Shown here one piece after another: positions 17,341 to 25,656 of a stretch of 64,000 nt of DNA. The number at the start of each line of letters is the position of its first letter. Position 1 is the stretch's first letter. The position numbers were made by a program, and so were the translations under genes. The DNA is from Brevibacillus sp. DP1.3A (GTDB taxonomy: Bacteria > Bacillota > Bacilli > Brevibacillales > Brevibacillaceae): NCBI RefSeq assembly GCF_013284245.2, contig NZ_CP085876.1, positions 5,482,001 through 5,546,000 on the forward strand, in the 5' to 3' direction. The notes beneath the pieces are model-generated. The model had not been told where the DNA came from. It worked only from the letters and a program-made list of their open reading frames with translations, and did not search any database.

Positions 17341-19701
17341 ATGAGCGTGACTGATCAAGATCGGCAAAACGAACAACAACGTGTTGAACGAGTCATCTCA
17401 GAGATAAAGAACCGAATAGATGACCTCAAAGAGCATGTGAATGTCGTGAGCGAGGATATCATCGGAATTCGCAAGCATTTTTGGGACGATGTAACAGTCA
17501 ACTTCGAAGATGCCATCGAAGCTGTCGAGACTTACGCCAGTATTAAGCAACAAGCGGAAGTCCTGTCCGAACGTGAACGCATCCATCGCCATGCCCAAAA
17601 TCAGTTGCGTACACTGCAGCGATTGTTGCACTCTCCCTATTTTGGCAGGATTGATTTTCAAGAAGAGCTGGAATCGAAGCCAGAAGCCATCTATCTCGGC
17701 ATTGCTTCCTTGCTGGATAAAAACGATGAAGAATTTCTCGTCTACGACTGGCGCGCACCGATCTCCAGTCTGTATTACGACTACGCGCCGGGGCCAGCAG
17801 AGTACAATACCCCAAGCGGAAGCGTAAGTGGAGAGATTACGTGCAAAAGACAATACATCATTCGCGACGGCAAATTGCTGCACCTGTTCGATACGGGCGT
17901 GACGATTGGTGACGAGCTGCTTCAGGAGGTACTCGGCAAACAGGCTGACTCGCAGATGAAAAGCATCGTGGCCACGATCCAGCGGGATCAAAACTGTATC
18001 ATCCGCAACGAACGCAGCCGACTCGTCATCGTCTCCGGAGCTGCTGGTAGCGGAAAAACGTCAGCGGCTTTGCAACGAATCGCTTATTTGTTATACCGTT
18101 ATCGCAAGACATTGACCGCGGAGCAAATCGTCTTGTTCTCGCCCAACTCCTTGTTCAACAGCTACGTCTCGACCGTTCTTCCTGAGCTCGGCGAGGAAAA
18201 TATGCAGCAAACGACTTTTCAGGAATACGCGGAGCATCGTCTCGGTGACGACTTCCGTCTAGAAAACCCGCTTGAACAGATGGAGTATGTACTGACAGCA
18301 AGTGATCAGTCTGGATGCGAGGCGCGGCTGGAAGGAATCCGTTTCAAATCAAGCGACTTGTTTTTGCAAGCCATGGATCAATACGCAAATAGCCTGAAGG
18401 AATCTGGTATCCTGTTTCGCCCCGTTACATTTAGAAACCAGACTCTAATCAGTGCTGCGCACATCCATGAACTGTTTTATTCTCTCGATACGAGTCTGCC
18501 GATCCCCAATCGGATGGTACTCGTTGCGAAATCACTGCTGACAGAGCTGAAAAAACGGGAACAGCGTGAACGATCAAAACCATGGGTAGAAGAGGAAATG
18601 GAGCTACTTGACCGAGATGCTTATGTAGCTGCCTATCAATCGCTGCGCCGCAAAAAGCAGTTTCGTGAGGATACCTTCGATGACTTCGAACGCGAGCAGG
18701 AGCTCTTAGCCAACTGGATCGTCAAAAAGCAGTTTCAGCCACTGCGCGATTTTATTCGGGAACTACAATTTATTGATACGCGCGCTATTTACCGCCAGCT
18801 CTTCTTGTCACCTGACTTGCTCGGGACGCTTGCGCCAGACACACTCCAACACGATGTATTGGACAATTGGCCCGCAGTGTGCGAACAGACAACAGAGCGT
18901 TTAGAGCAACAGTATTTGGCATGTGAAGATATCCCTCCTTATTTGTATTTACAGGAACGATTGGAGGGTAAGCAGACGAACAACCTCGTCCGTCATGTCT
19001 TTCTCGATGAAGCCCAGGACTACTCCGCCTTTCAGTTCGCTCTCATCAAGAGCTTGTTTCCCCGTGCCAAAATGACCGTGCTGGGAGACTGGAATCAGGC
19101 GATTTACGCCCATGCGTATCACCAGAATAGCTTTGATGCTGTCACATCCCTGTTTGAGCCTGAAAAGACGGAGACCTTCGTCCTGACCAAAAGCTACCGC
19201 TCCACCTATCCCATCGTCTTGTTTACACGACAACTTTTGCGAAACGGGGATATGATTGAGCCATTTATGCGCGACGGTCGCTTGCCAACGCTAACCAAAG
19301 TGACATCACCTCAAGCTCATACCGATCAAATCGAAGCGCGCATACGTGAGCTCGCCGATCGTGGTCATCAGACGATCGCTGTTATCACCAAAACGCTAGA
19401 GGAAGCCCAAGCCGTCCATGACGCTTTGCAAGAGAGATTGCCGATTCGCTTGATCAAGCCCGCTACTCTTTCCTTTGAGAAGGGAATCTTGATCATTCCC
19501 TCTTACTTGGCAAAAGGGGTCGAGTTCGATGCGGTCATCCTTTATGATGCTTCGGCCACATGCTATGGCGAAGAAAGTGAACGCAAGCTTTTTTACACGG
19601 CATGTACACGTGCCATGCACGAGCTGCACCTTTACTATTCGGGTGAAAAAAGTCCATTTTTAGAAAACGTTTCTCCTGAGTATTACGAGCTGTTTGTTTA
19701 A
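17341..19701 (+). CDS. helD: HelD/HelR-like RNA polymerase recycling helicase
   Basis: UvrD-like superfamily 1 ATPase of 786 residues, matching HelD in length and order. HelD binds RNA polymerase and uses ATP to release it from DNA and transcripts. An N-terminal coiled coil (RVISEIKNRIDDLKEHVN; SERERIHRHAQNQLRTLQRL) corresponds to the arm that enters the polymerase secondary channel. Then come Walker A GAAGSGKTSAALQRI at about 231-245, Walker B VFLDEAQDYS at about 553, GDWNQAIYA and SYRSTYPI. The ATG at 17341 follows GGAGCGGTACC; the upstream start at 17293 has no such site. Monocistronic, with a terminator behind it. Confidence 0.9.
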   Translation: MSVTDQDRQNEQQRVERVISEIKNRIDDLKEHVNVVSEDIIGIRKHFWDDVTVNFEDAIEAVETYASIKQQAEVLSERERIHRHAQNQLRTLQRLLHSPYFGRIDFQEELESKPEAIYLGIASLLDKNDEEFLVYDWRAPISSLYYDYAPGPAEYNTPSGSVSGEITCKRQYIIRDGKLLHLFDTGVTIGDELLQEVLGKQADSQMKSIVATIQRDQNCIIRNERSRLVIVSGAAGSGKTSAALQRIAYLLYRYRKTLTAEQIVLFSPNSLFNSYVSTVLPELGEENMQQTTFQEYAEHRLGDDFRLENPLEQMEYVLTASDQSGCEARLEGIRFKSSDLFLQAMDQYANSLKESGILFRPVTFRNQTLISAAHIHELFYSLDTSLPIPNRMVLVAKSLLTELKKREQRERSKPWVEEEMELLDRDAYVAAYQSLRRKKQFREDTFDDFEREQELLANWIVKKQFQPLRDFIRELQFIDTRAIYRQLFLSPDLLGTLAPDTLQHDVLDNWPAVCEQTTERLEQQYLACEDIPPYLYLQERLEGKQTNNLVRHVFLDEAQDYSAFQFALIKSLFPRAKMTVLGDWNQAIYAHAYHQNSFDAVTSLFEPEKTETFVLTKSYRSTYPIVLFTRQLLRNGDMIEPFMRDGRLPTLTKVTSPQAHTDQIEARIRELADRGHQTIAVITKTLEEAQAVHDALQERLPIRLIKPATLSFEKGILIIPSYLAKGVEFDAVILYDASATCYGEESERKLFYTACTRAMHELHLYYSGEKSPFLENVSPEYYELFV

Positions 19702-19749
19702 AAAAAGAGATCCAGCTGACCACTTACTGGTTCAGCCGGATCTCTTTTT
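19702..19749. terminator. Bidirectional terminator between helD and the DoxX gene
   Basis: 12-bp arms AAAAAGAGATCC/GGATCTCTTTTT with A/T tracts on both sides, shared by the convergent genes. Confidence 0.85.
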
Positions 19750-20087
19750 CACCTTTTTAGACCCACACAAATCGTGACAAGCAACAGGATCAAATTCAGC
19801 TCATAACCGCCAACAAACCCTTTCGCCCATTTCACCGTCACAATTGCTCCTGCCATGATCGCAGCTAATCCCCAGGCAGCATATCTCGCCCCGACACCGA
19901 TGATCAGCGCGAGACCGCCGATCAGTTCTACGATCAACACCAGATACGCCAGCCACCCCGGCAAGCCGAGATCTCCAAACGTCGTCACAACAACAGCCAT
20001 CCCTTTTTGCAGCTTGGCTATGCCATGAATGAAAAACAAGATTCCCGTCCCGATCCGTAATAATGCAAACGCTTTTTCGTAAGCCAT
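19749..20087 (-). CDS. DoxX family membrane protein
   Basis: 112 residues, four membrane helices, with the family's FFIHGIAKLQKG and LIVELIGGLALIIGVGARYAAWG blocks. DoxX-type proteins are small quinol-associated or redox-related membrane proteins; the substrate here is unknown. The ribosome binding site GGAGGGAG lies somewhat far (about 12 bases) from the ATG. It stands downstream of bpsA on the same strand with a 53-bp gap, so read-through is possible. Confidence 0.88.
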   Translation of the reverse strand: MAYEKAFALLRIGTGILFFIHGIAKLQKGMAVVVTTFGDLGLPGWLAYLVLIVELIGGLALIIGVGARYAAWGLAAIMAGAIVTVKWAKGFVGGYELNLILLLVTICVGLKR

Positions 20088-20140
20088 CTTATTTTATTCT
20101 CCCTCCCCTCCACCACTACCATATGCCCACTTGCAGACAA

Positions 20141-21313
20141 TCAGTCTTGTGCTCTCCGGCGGGACAACAGTTCAAAGCTCTGGTGCTTACAACGAGGGCA
20201 GCCGCGTTTTTTCAATTGTTCTATCGTCACTATTTTTGCCTGTGCCCCTACCTGGATCGATCTTTTGCAACGCTTGCATTGATACTCACGCTTGGAAGGA
20301 GTCTCTTCGCCTGTGTACAGCGACTCCAGAAATGGATGCTTGATCGTCGGAGCCGTCAGCTCTGTGGTGGTGAGCACGATCATTTGTCCCTTGTTTCCAA
20401 TCATTTGCGCCGCTTCGTATTCATTGAAATGACTGAGCACCTCTCGTACGGTCAAGCCTGCCAGCACGAACTCCCGTTGCATATTCAGCGTGAAATCAGG
20501 CGATTTATGCGCAAAGGACAAGAAGATGGACAGTCCTTTTTGCTTTTGCAGCCCACTGATTCCACGGGATAAAAACAAAGCCATTCCTTGCAGCGTATAA
20601 GGCGGATCGGTGAAAAAGCAATCGTACCCACCCTGCAGCTTCTTCGGCAGCGGCTGCCGCAAATCAGCCTGATGGCAGGCCACGGTCAATGCTTTTTGCT
20701 TGGACACATCCGTAATGTACTGGAGAAAACGTTCATCGATATCGACTACGTCAATTTGCCCTGGACGTTGCTGATTCCCCGGAAACAGGCGCTTGAGCAA
20801 AAGCCCCAGCGAGATGCTAACCAAATCATCATCCCCGACGCATAATATTTTTTTGCCCACCAAGCTCTGATGCCGCAAGCATAAGATTGCCCTGCGCAAG
20901 CTCGTCTCGACTGTGCATTTGGACTGATCGATCTGTACATCGACTTGCGGACGCCCAGCAAAAATCGTCTCCATTTCCGCTTGCAAGTCAGCCAGCTCGG
21001 TTTTCCAAGCTTCGTCGTCTCTCATCAACTTCTCGTACAGCTCTCGATCCAGCCCACCAAACCCTAGCTTTTGCTCAATGAACGCTTCCCCTTCTGCGGT
21101 GCATCTCACCCCGCTCCCCTGCTGTACGGCACCGGCCTTGATCAGTTCTTTTTTGATCGCAGTCGCCACAGGTACAGGCAAGAGCACCTTTCTCGCCAGC
21201 TCTTTCGTAGGCAAACCCGGATGAAAATAACACGCGAGCAGAAACTGTTCGATTACACGCTGGCCTTCTTGTAAACGCACTTGTTTATAGGTGTCTTCGA
21301 TATAATTTTTCAT
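20141..21313 (-). CDS. bpsA: Branched-chain polyamine synthase (N4-bis(aminopropyl)spermidine synthase, DUF43)
   Basis: 390 residues. The family transfers aminopropyl groups from decarboxylated S-adenosylmethionine to the N4 of spermidine. N-terminal winged-helix segment (about 1-85); Rossmann-type core with CVGDDDLVSISLGLLL at about 158 and the catalytic-loop motif FTDPPYTLQG at about 235; at the C-terminus a zinc knuckle pair CKRC (about 346) and CPRC (about 372). BpsA is best known from thermophiles, though DUF43 proteins occur in Bacillota. A structured leader and two terminators lie between it and the upstream MFS gene, so it is likely attenuated. Confidence 0.82.
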   Translation of the reverse strand: MKNYIEDTYKQVRLQEGQRVIEQFLLACYFHPGLPTKELARKVLLPVPVATAIKKELIKAGAVQQGSGVRCTAEGEAFIEQKLGFGGLDRELYEKLMRDDEAWKTELADLQAEMETIFAGRPQVDVQIDQSKCTVETSLRRAILCLRHQSLVGKKILCVGDDDLVSISLGLLLKRLFPGNQQRPGQIDVVDIDERFLQYITDVSKQKALTVACHQADLRQPLPKKLQGGYDCFFTDPPYTLQGMALFLSRGISGLQKQKGLSIFLSFAHKSPDFTLNMQREFVLAGLTVREVLSHFNEYEAAQMIGNKGQMIVLTTTELTAPTIKHPFLESLYTGEETPSKREYQCKRCKRSIQVGAQAKIVTIEQLKKRGCPRCKHQSFELLSRRRAQD

Positions 21314-21356
21314 GTAGAAAACCTCTTTTCAAAAGGGATGGACCCATCATGCATGC

Positions 21357-21393
21357 AAAAAAGGCAGAGCATGAACATTCGTTCATCTCCGCC
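21357..21393 (-). terminator. Terminator-like hairpin in the bpsA leader (proximal)
   Basis: On the minus strand GGCGGAG-AT-GAAC-GAAT-GTTC-ATG-CTCTGCC then TTTTTTGC, about 45 bp before the bpsA ATG. It would stop transcription before bpsA. Confidence 0.7.
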
Positions 21394-21434
21394 TTGAGGG
21401 CATACGTTCGCTACGTGCGCGTGGATAGTCACGC

Positions 21435-21607
21435 AAAAAAACCGTGCGTAAGAGCACGGTTCCCGTAGTCGAACAAATGGGTAGATGGATGACCGTAAGT
21501 TCTTAACTAATCAAGGCCTCCCTTTTTCCATAGCAAATAAGCCGACATGAAATGTGGTTTTTGCCAAAAATACTGGGAGTACCCTATCCAATTGCCTAGT
21601 TAAGAAC
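21435..21607 (-). promoter_or_regulatory. Structured leader with terminator upstream of bpsA, candidate riboswitch
   Basis: On the minus strand an 11-bp closing stem GTTCTTAACTA/TAGTTAAGAAC (21597-21607 with 21499-21509) encloses about 87 nt. Inside are a second stem AGGC/GCCT, a possible CTCCC/GGGAG pairing, and hairpins TTTTT-GGC-AAAAA and ACAT-TTC-ATGT. A perfect terminator AACCGTGC/GCACGGTT with a T7 tract follows at 21435-21461. ACGGT just after the closing stem can pair with ACCGT in the terminator's first arm, giving a possible antiterminator. I could not match it to a known riboswitch class. Confidence 0.5.
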
Positions 21608-21684
21608 ACACACCGACATCAAAACGTCCCCTTTTGAAAAAGATACTTTCCATTATACGGTACTCGCAATCAATCGGCAAGAAG

Positions 21685-22923
21685 TTACATGGCAGTCTCT
21701 ACAATTGCAATTCTAGGCTGCTTCCGCTTTTCATGCAGCCTACGTCCCAGCCAATAAAAGATCAAGCTAACCAGCGCCAATACTGCCATGACCAAAAACA
21801 TCACGGGGCCACCATATGCGGTGAGCACCATACCACCTGCCCATGGTCCAAGGAAGCTGCCCAGCATCGTTGCGCTTTGTGCCCCGTAGTAAGTCCCTCG
21901 CATATTCGCTGGACTGATCTCATCGATTTGCGCATACTCCGCAGGTATGATCAAGATTTCCCCTAGCGTAAATACGATCATCGCCGTAATAAACCAAGCC
22001 CAGTCTGGCGAAAAAGCAAATCCGACTTCTCCTATGGCCATCAATACAGCGCCACCTGCTATCCGTGTAAACAAGGAATAACGCTCAACCAGCCTCGTCA
22101 CTGGAATTTGCAAAAGCAAGACGGTAAATCCATTGACGCTCATCAATGTTCCAAACAAGGCGACTCCCTCTGAAAAGTTTTCCCGCAAGTATTGGGAGAG
22201 CGTAACAGACATCTGACCGTACACCGTCACTAACAGGATTCCGCCTGTGACAAATGTAAGAAGGACGACATCCCTTCTGAGCACTTGCCAGATCTCACCC
22301 AAACTAGCTCTCTCTACTTCTCCGTTCCCCCCAGCATCATCGGTGACGCCACATCTCCGACATGCCACTAATAAAATGATGGCAAAGCTCACCAAGGATA
22401 CCGCAGTCAGAAAAAACGCCAGATTGCTGCCGGAAATCCCCAAAAAAGCACCGAGCATAGGACCAATCGCGAAACCTAGATTGTTCGCAAGATAGCGGTT
22501 CGAGAACACACGAAAACGTCTATGCTCGGGAGTCAAGTCGCCCATCAGCGCTTTTGAAACCGTCGCAAAAATCGAAGCCGCAAATCCCATAACCATGCTG
22601 ATTAACAGCAAACCGATCGGATGAGCCACCGTAATGAATCCGATAATCGAGCACGCCATAGCAAGCAAGGAAAAAAACATCAGCTTTTGTCTGCCAAACA
22701 AATCCGAGAGAATCCCGCCAACAAATCCTCCTACTGTTCCAGCCAAAGGACCTGCACCGATAATCAGTCCAATATAGGCATGAGAGAGCTTCGTCGTTTC
22801 ACCGAGATAGATGGCCAGAAAAGGGATACTCATCGATTGGGTGAGCTGAACGAACACCGTGCCTGCCATCAACAGATGAACAATCGGGTGATACGCCTCC
22901 CACACTTGCCTCATTTTGCTCAT
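21685..22923 (-). CDS. MFS transporter (12-helix drug/metabolite exporter)
   Basis: 412 residues with twelve hydrophobic helices and the MFS motif A between helices 2 and 3 (GGILSDLFGRQKLM) and its second-half echo. The MdtH/YttB-like pattern (IPFLAIYLGET; FSNRYLANNLGFAIGPMLGAFLG) suggests export of small amphipathic compounds; the substrate is unknown. It lies 51 bp downstream of an ArsR-type regulator gene on the same strand, which likely controls it. Confidence 0.85.
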   Translation of the reverse strand: MSKMRQVWEAYHPIVHLLMAGTVFVQLTQSMSIPFLAIYLGETTKLSHAYIGLIIGAGPLAGTVGGFVGGILSDLFGRQKLMFFSLLAMACSIIGFITVAHPIGLLLISMVMGFAASIFATVSKALMGDLTPEHRRFRVFSNRYLANNLGFAIGPMLGAFLGISGSNLAFFLTAVSLVSFAIILLVACRRCGVTDDAGGNGEVERASLGEIWQVLRRDVVLLTFVTGGILLVTVYGQMSVTLSQYLRENFSEGVALFGTLMSVNGFTVLLLQIPVTRLVERYSLFTRIAGGAVLMAIGEVGFAFSPDWAWFITAMIVFTLGEILIIPAEYAQIDEISPANMRGTYYGAQSATMLGSFLGPWAGGMVLTAYGGPVMFLVMAVLALVSLIFYWLGRRLHEKRKQPRIAIVETAM

Positions 22924-22974
22924 ACTGATTCAACCTACCCTCTCAACAAAATCATGCCATTTCCGTAAGCAAAA

Positions 22975-23895
22975 TCACTCTGGTGTATGGAAGAAGGAAC
23001 GCAGTAAGACCGGGAGACGCTCGACGAAGGCTTCTCGCAGACTGTAGTAGGAAATCGTCGTACTTCCTGTGTAGTGAGCACGAATCAGCCCCGCTCTGCG
23101 CAATGCCGTTACATGATGATGGACGGTGCTTTTTGCTAAGGATACTTGCTTCTGTAATTCACCGAGGGTGCACGTCTTTTTTGCCAGGCAGCGCAAGATT
23201 TGCAGACGCTTCTCATCCGCCAAGCACTGTGTAATAGGCAACAGCTCCAGAAGCGGCTGTGGTTTGGTCGTTGTTGCATCTTTGACAGGGTACATGCAAG
23301 TGGCAAGTCCCCGATAAAAGTCGAGAACAGAAGAATGGGCACAATGATATTGCGGGATCAGTACAACCTCTCGCAAATCTGCCATCGGCTCAATCCAGAT
23401 ACCGTTCGTAACATGATCGACCAAATCGATTGGAGGCGTTTCTTTGGCGCGGACTGTCAACTCATCGGCGCTCCGTTGCAGACTCTCCAAAATGCGTGGG
23501 TCCACTTTCGAAAAATAATGTTCATTCCACCGGGTAAGCAACGATAGGCTGCGATCACGGATTTCTCCCAAGTTCAGTGGGATTGTCTCCACCCATGGCG
23601 CGAGGCGCTCATAAATTTCACCGGGAGGGATGCTTTCCAGCCACCCAAGAAATTCTTCAACGGATTTGGTCCGGGGTGATTGCGCTACAAGCAGCACCAA
23701 ACGGTGGAGTACCTCCCAGCGTTCATCTGCGAGTTCATCTGCAAAAGAGACCGGGAGCTTTTGTTTTGTCTCCTCTAACCAAGCCGTACCAAGCAAACAA
23801 TGCTTGCGCTCCTTCTCGTAGATGTAAGTGTAAAGGCTAATGATACATTCATACGCAGGAGACCATTCTACTCTGATCGAATATAACACATTCAT
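22975..23895 (-). CDS. ArsR-family transcriptional regulator with long N-terminal domain
   Basis: 306 residues. The C-terminal third is an ArsR-type winged helix: ITQCLADEKRLQILRCLAKK, then LGELQKQVSLAKSTVHHHVTALRRAGLI and a beta wing (GSTTISYYSL). The first about 200 residues (IRVEWSPAYECIISLYTYI; ILESLQRSADEL) are typical of the DUF5937-like group of ArsR proteins that sense organic ligands. No metal-binding Cys cluster in the recognition helix. It heads the operon with the MFS transporter. Confidence 0.82.
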   Translation of the reverse strand: MNVLYSIRVEWSPAYECIISLYTYIYEKERKHCLLGTAWLEETKQKLPVSFADELADERWEVLHRLVLLVAQSPRTKSVEEFLGWLESIPPGEIYERLAPWVETIPLNLGEIRDRSLSLLTRWNEHYFSKVDPRILESLQRSADELTVRAKETPPIDLVDHVTNGIWIEPMADLREVVLIPQYHCAHSSVLDFYRGLATCMYPVKDATTTKPQPLLELLPITQCLADEKRLQILRCLAKKTCTLGELQKQVSLAKSTVHHHVTALRRAGLIRAHYTGSTTISYYSLREAFVERLPVLLRSFFHTPE

Positions 23896-24013
23896 TCTAT
23901 CACCATCGAACGTTTAGTTTTTTTCAGTGTATCATTCTTTCTGGAGATTGCATAGCGCCATTTCGTTAGAATAACTTATAAAGGTCCTTATGAATGGGGT
24001 CAACATAGTGGAG

Positions 24014-24225
24014 GAGAAGAAAAAGCACAGCTCTCTTCGACTCTGACACGCCAGCAGGGGTGATTCACTGTCCGTCTCCACTTCCAAAAGGGGACCGTCG
24101 AGCCAAAGCCACCCTATGGGCGGAAGTATCTCATAGAAGAAGTGTTCGACAAGCGTGGTCCCCTTTTGAAAGTTCCGACTGGGGAGGCGCTGTCAAGGTC
24201 TACGAGCCCTGTGCTTTTTCTTCTC
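24014..24225. repeat. Dispersed ~212-bp palindromic element, copy A
   Basis: Perfect 17-bp terminal arms GAGAAGAAAAAGCACAG (24014-24030) and their complement (24209-24225), and a perfect inner stem CAAAAGGGGACC (24085-24096) with 24157-24168. Read on the minus strand, its loops align with copy B at 57093-57290: GAAGAA start, AGCGCCTC, TATGARATACTTC, CAGTGAATC, TTCTTC end. Stem sequences differ between copies but remain self-complementary. The element fills the gap between the ArsR gene and the next genes. Confidence 0.75.
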
Positions 24226-24290
24226 ACCAGCTTTGTTGGTTTATCGATACCTCTTAAACCTTAGAAGATTATTTTTATCAGCATAAACTG

Positions 24291-24443
24291 ATGGATGATC
24301 TTCATTTTTGTTTGCACAGAAAAAAACTCTATCTAGGCATCCTCAAGGGGGGCGACCGCGTTTAAGCAGAAAGTTTTACTGAAGCAATGCAAGAAGCAGA
24401 CGCTGATGCACCTCGTTATGCACTACGAAATTTATTGTTTTAA
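24291..24443 (+). pseudogene. Possible small decayed ORF with internal stop
   Basis: A 50-codon frame from ATG 24291 to TAA 24441-24443 is broken by TAA at codon 25. Before it: MDDLHFCLHRKKLYLGILKG; after it: AESFTEAMQEADADAPRYAL then RNLLF. The second half looks protein-like, as in a small regulator or antitoxin tail. No ribosome binding site. The rest of 24226-24513 holds nothing else I can support apart from a terminator. Confidence 0.2.
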
Positions 24444-24462
24444 ATTTCCACACGCAAAAAAA

Positions 24463-24498
24463 GTAAGCCCCCAGCTTCACCAAACTGACGGGGCTTAC
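24463..24498 (-). terminator. Terminator of the YfhP-like gene
   Basis: GTAAGCCCC...GGGGCTTAC, followed on the minus strand by TTTTTTTGCG. Confidence 0.85.
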
Positions 24499-24513
24499 CT
24501 ATACTAGCTTTCC

Positions 24514-25476
24514 TTATACAAACGGCGGGTCCCACGCTTTTTTTCGCCAGCCCAGCCGATGATCAACTACGTTCAAATCACGATCCAAGACAACATCTAC
24601 GCCAAATGGCAGCTTGCGGTTGTACCAAAAACGCACATCGCTCCACGTGACTTCATAACCGTCGGCAATCTCCTTCCACGTGACGTGGATTCGTTGAGCA
24701 AATCCGAGAAAAGCACGAACTCCGTCCACACCGACAGTAGCCTGGATGATTGCATCACGCTGCTGCTTCGGATACACATCCTCGAGTATCACACGTGCAT
24801 ACTCGACTCTCCCTGTGTAAAACAGTTTCTCCGTCTCTACGACGAATCGCCAGTGAAAAGGATGTATACTCGGGAAAACATGGGATATGCCTCTTGTTTC
24901 CAACGCCCTTACTACCCGCTTGACGTTACGCTGATGCTGCCAAGCCCGCACGCCAATATACAGGAGCGTCATCCCATATGCTCCCGGAAATAGCATGCTG
25001 GGATCTCCGTTAAAAGCTATCCACCATATCGCCGCTGCCAAATGAACCGCGAACACCAGTGGCTCAAAAATCGCGAGCACATCCAAATGCACCCAGCGCT
25101 TGCTAATAGGTCGAATACATTGAACTCCATAGGCGTTTAGCATATCGAGAAAAACATGCAGCACAACAGCCAGCAGCGTCCATCCGTACAAAATCCCGAA
25201 CTGCCCCATGAGACCAAACCCCCAGGCAAGAGGAAGACTGATGATGAGGGGCCACAGAAACAGGGCGGGAATCGAATGAGTAATTCCCCGATGAAAGCGA
25301 ATGTAAAAAGAAATACCGCGAAGTCTGGCCACAGTGTCGAAATCCGGGGCATGAGATCCCACTACCGTTGCGATCATCAGCGCCTGAGCAAGCGCCGGAT
25401 CATGTGCCACTGCTGGCGTGATATGGGCTAAGCCCGCCAGTGTGACACCCAACAAAAGATGACTGCCAGTGTCCAT
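24514..25476 (-). CDS. Membrane-bound metal-dependent hydrolase (YfhP/YdjM-like)
   Basis: 320 residues from the ATG at 25476, chosen for its AAAGGGAGG site; an upstream extension of 38 codons has none. The first half has membrane helices and the family's metal-binding residues: GSHAPDFDT, then RFHRGITHS and LHVFLDMLNAYG. The C-terminal half is a soluble domain (VKRVVRALETRGISHVFPS and onward). B. subtilis YfhP is of similar size and represses yfhQ-region genes; the enzymatic reaction of this family is not established. Confidence 0.82.
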   Translation of the reverse strand: MDTGSHLLLGVTLAGLAHITPAVAHDPALAQALMIATVVGSHAPDFDTVARLRGISFYIRFHRGITHSIPALFLWPLIISLPLAWGFGLMGQFGILYGWTLLAVVLHVFLDMLNAYGVQCIRPISKRWVHLDVLAIFEPLVFAVHLAAAIWWIAFNGDPSMLFPGAYGMTLLYIGVRAWQHQRNVKRVVRALETRGISHVFPSIHPFHWRFVVETEKLFYTGRVEYARVILEDVYPKQQRDAIIQATVGVDGVRAFLGFAQRIHVTWKEIADGYEVTWSDVRFWYNRKLPFGVDVVLDRDLNVVDHRLGWRKKAWDPPFV

Positions 25477-25604
25477 TACGATGCCTCCCTTTGCAAGTAC
25501 TCCCTTCCCTTTTACTGTACGAAAAAATAGCGAGGATTCTATAAACCGCAGGTAAAGGTTATCCGAAGATTTCGTCTGCGATGTTAACAATCTCTCAACG
25601 AAAA

Positions 25605-25634
25605 AGCAGCCTGTCAGAAAAGCGACAGACTGCT
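25605..25634 (-). terminator. Terminator of the pepF-like gene
   Basis: AGCAGCCTGTC/GACAGACTGCT with one G-U pair; the minus strand continues TTTTTCG. Confidence 0.8.
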
Positions 25635-25656
25635 TGGAGCTTATTTATTCGTGAAT

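Noticed and set aside
21435..21607. bpsA leader as a T-box
   Set aside because: ACGGGAACCGTGC resembles part of GGGTGGTACCGCG only superficially and no stem I with a specifier is visible.
24060..24257. Open frame of 65 codons inside palindromic copy A
   Set aside because: It runs across the conserved hairpin arms, has no ribosome binding site and is not preserved in copy B.
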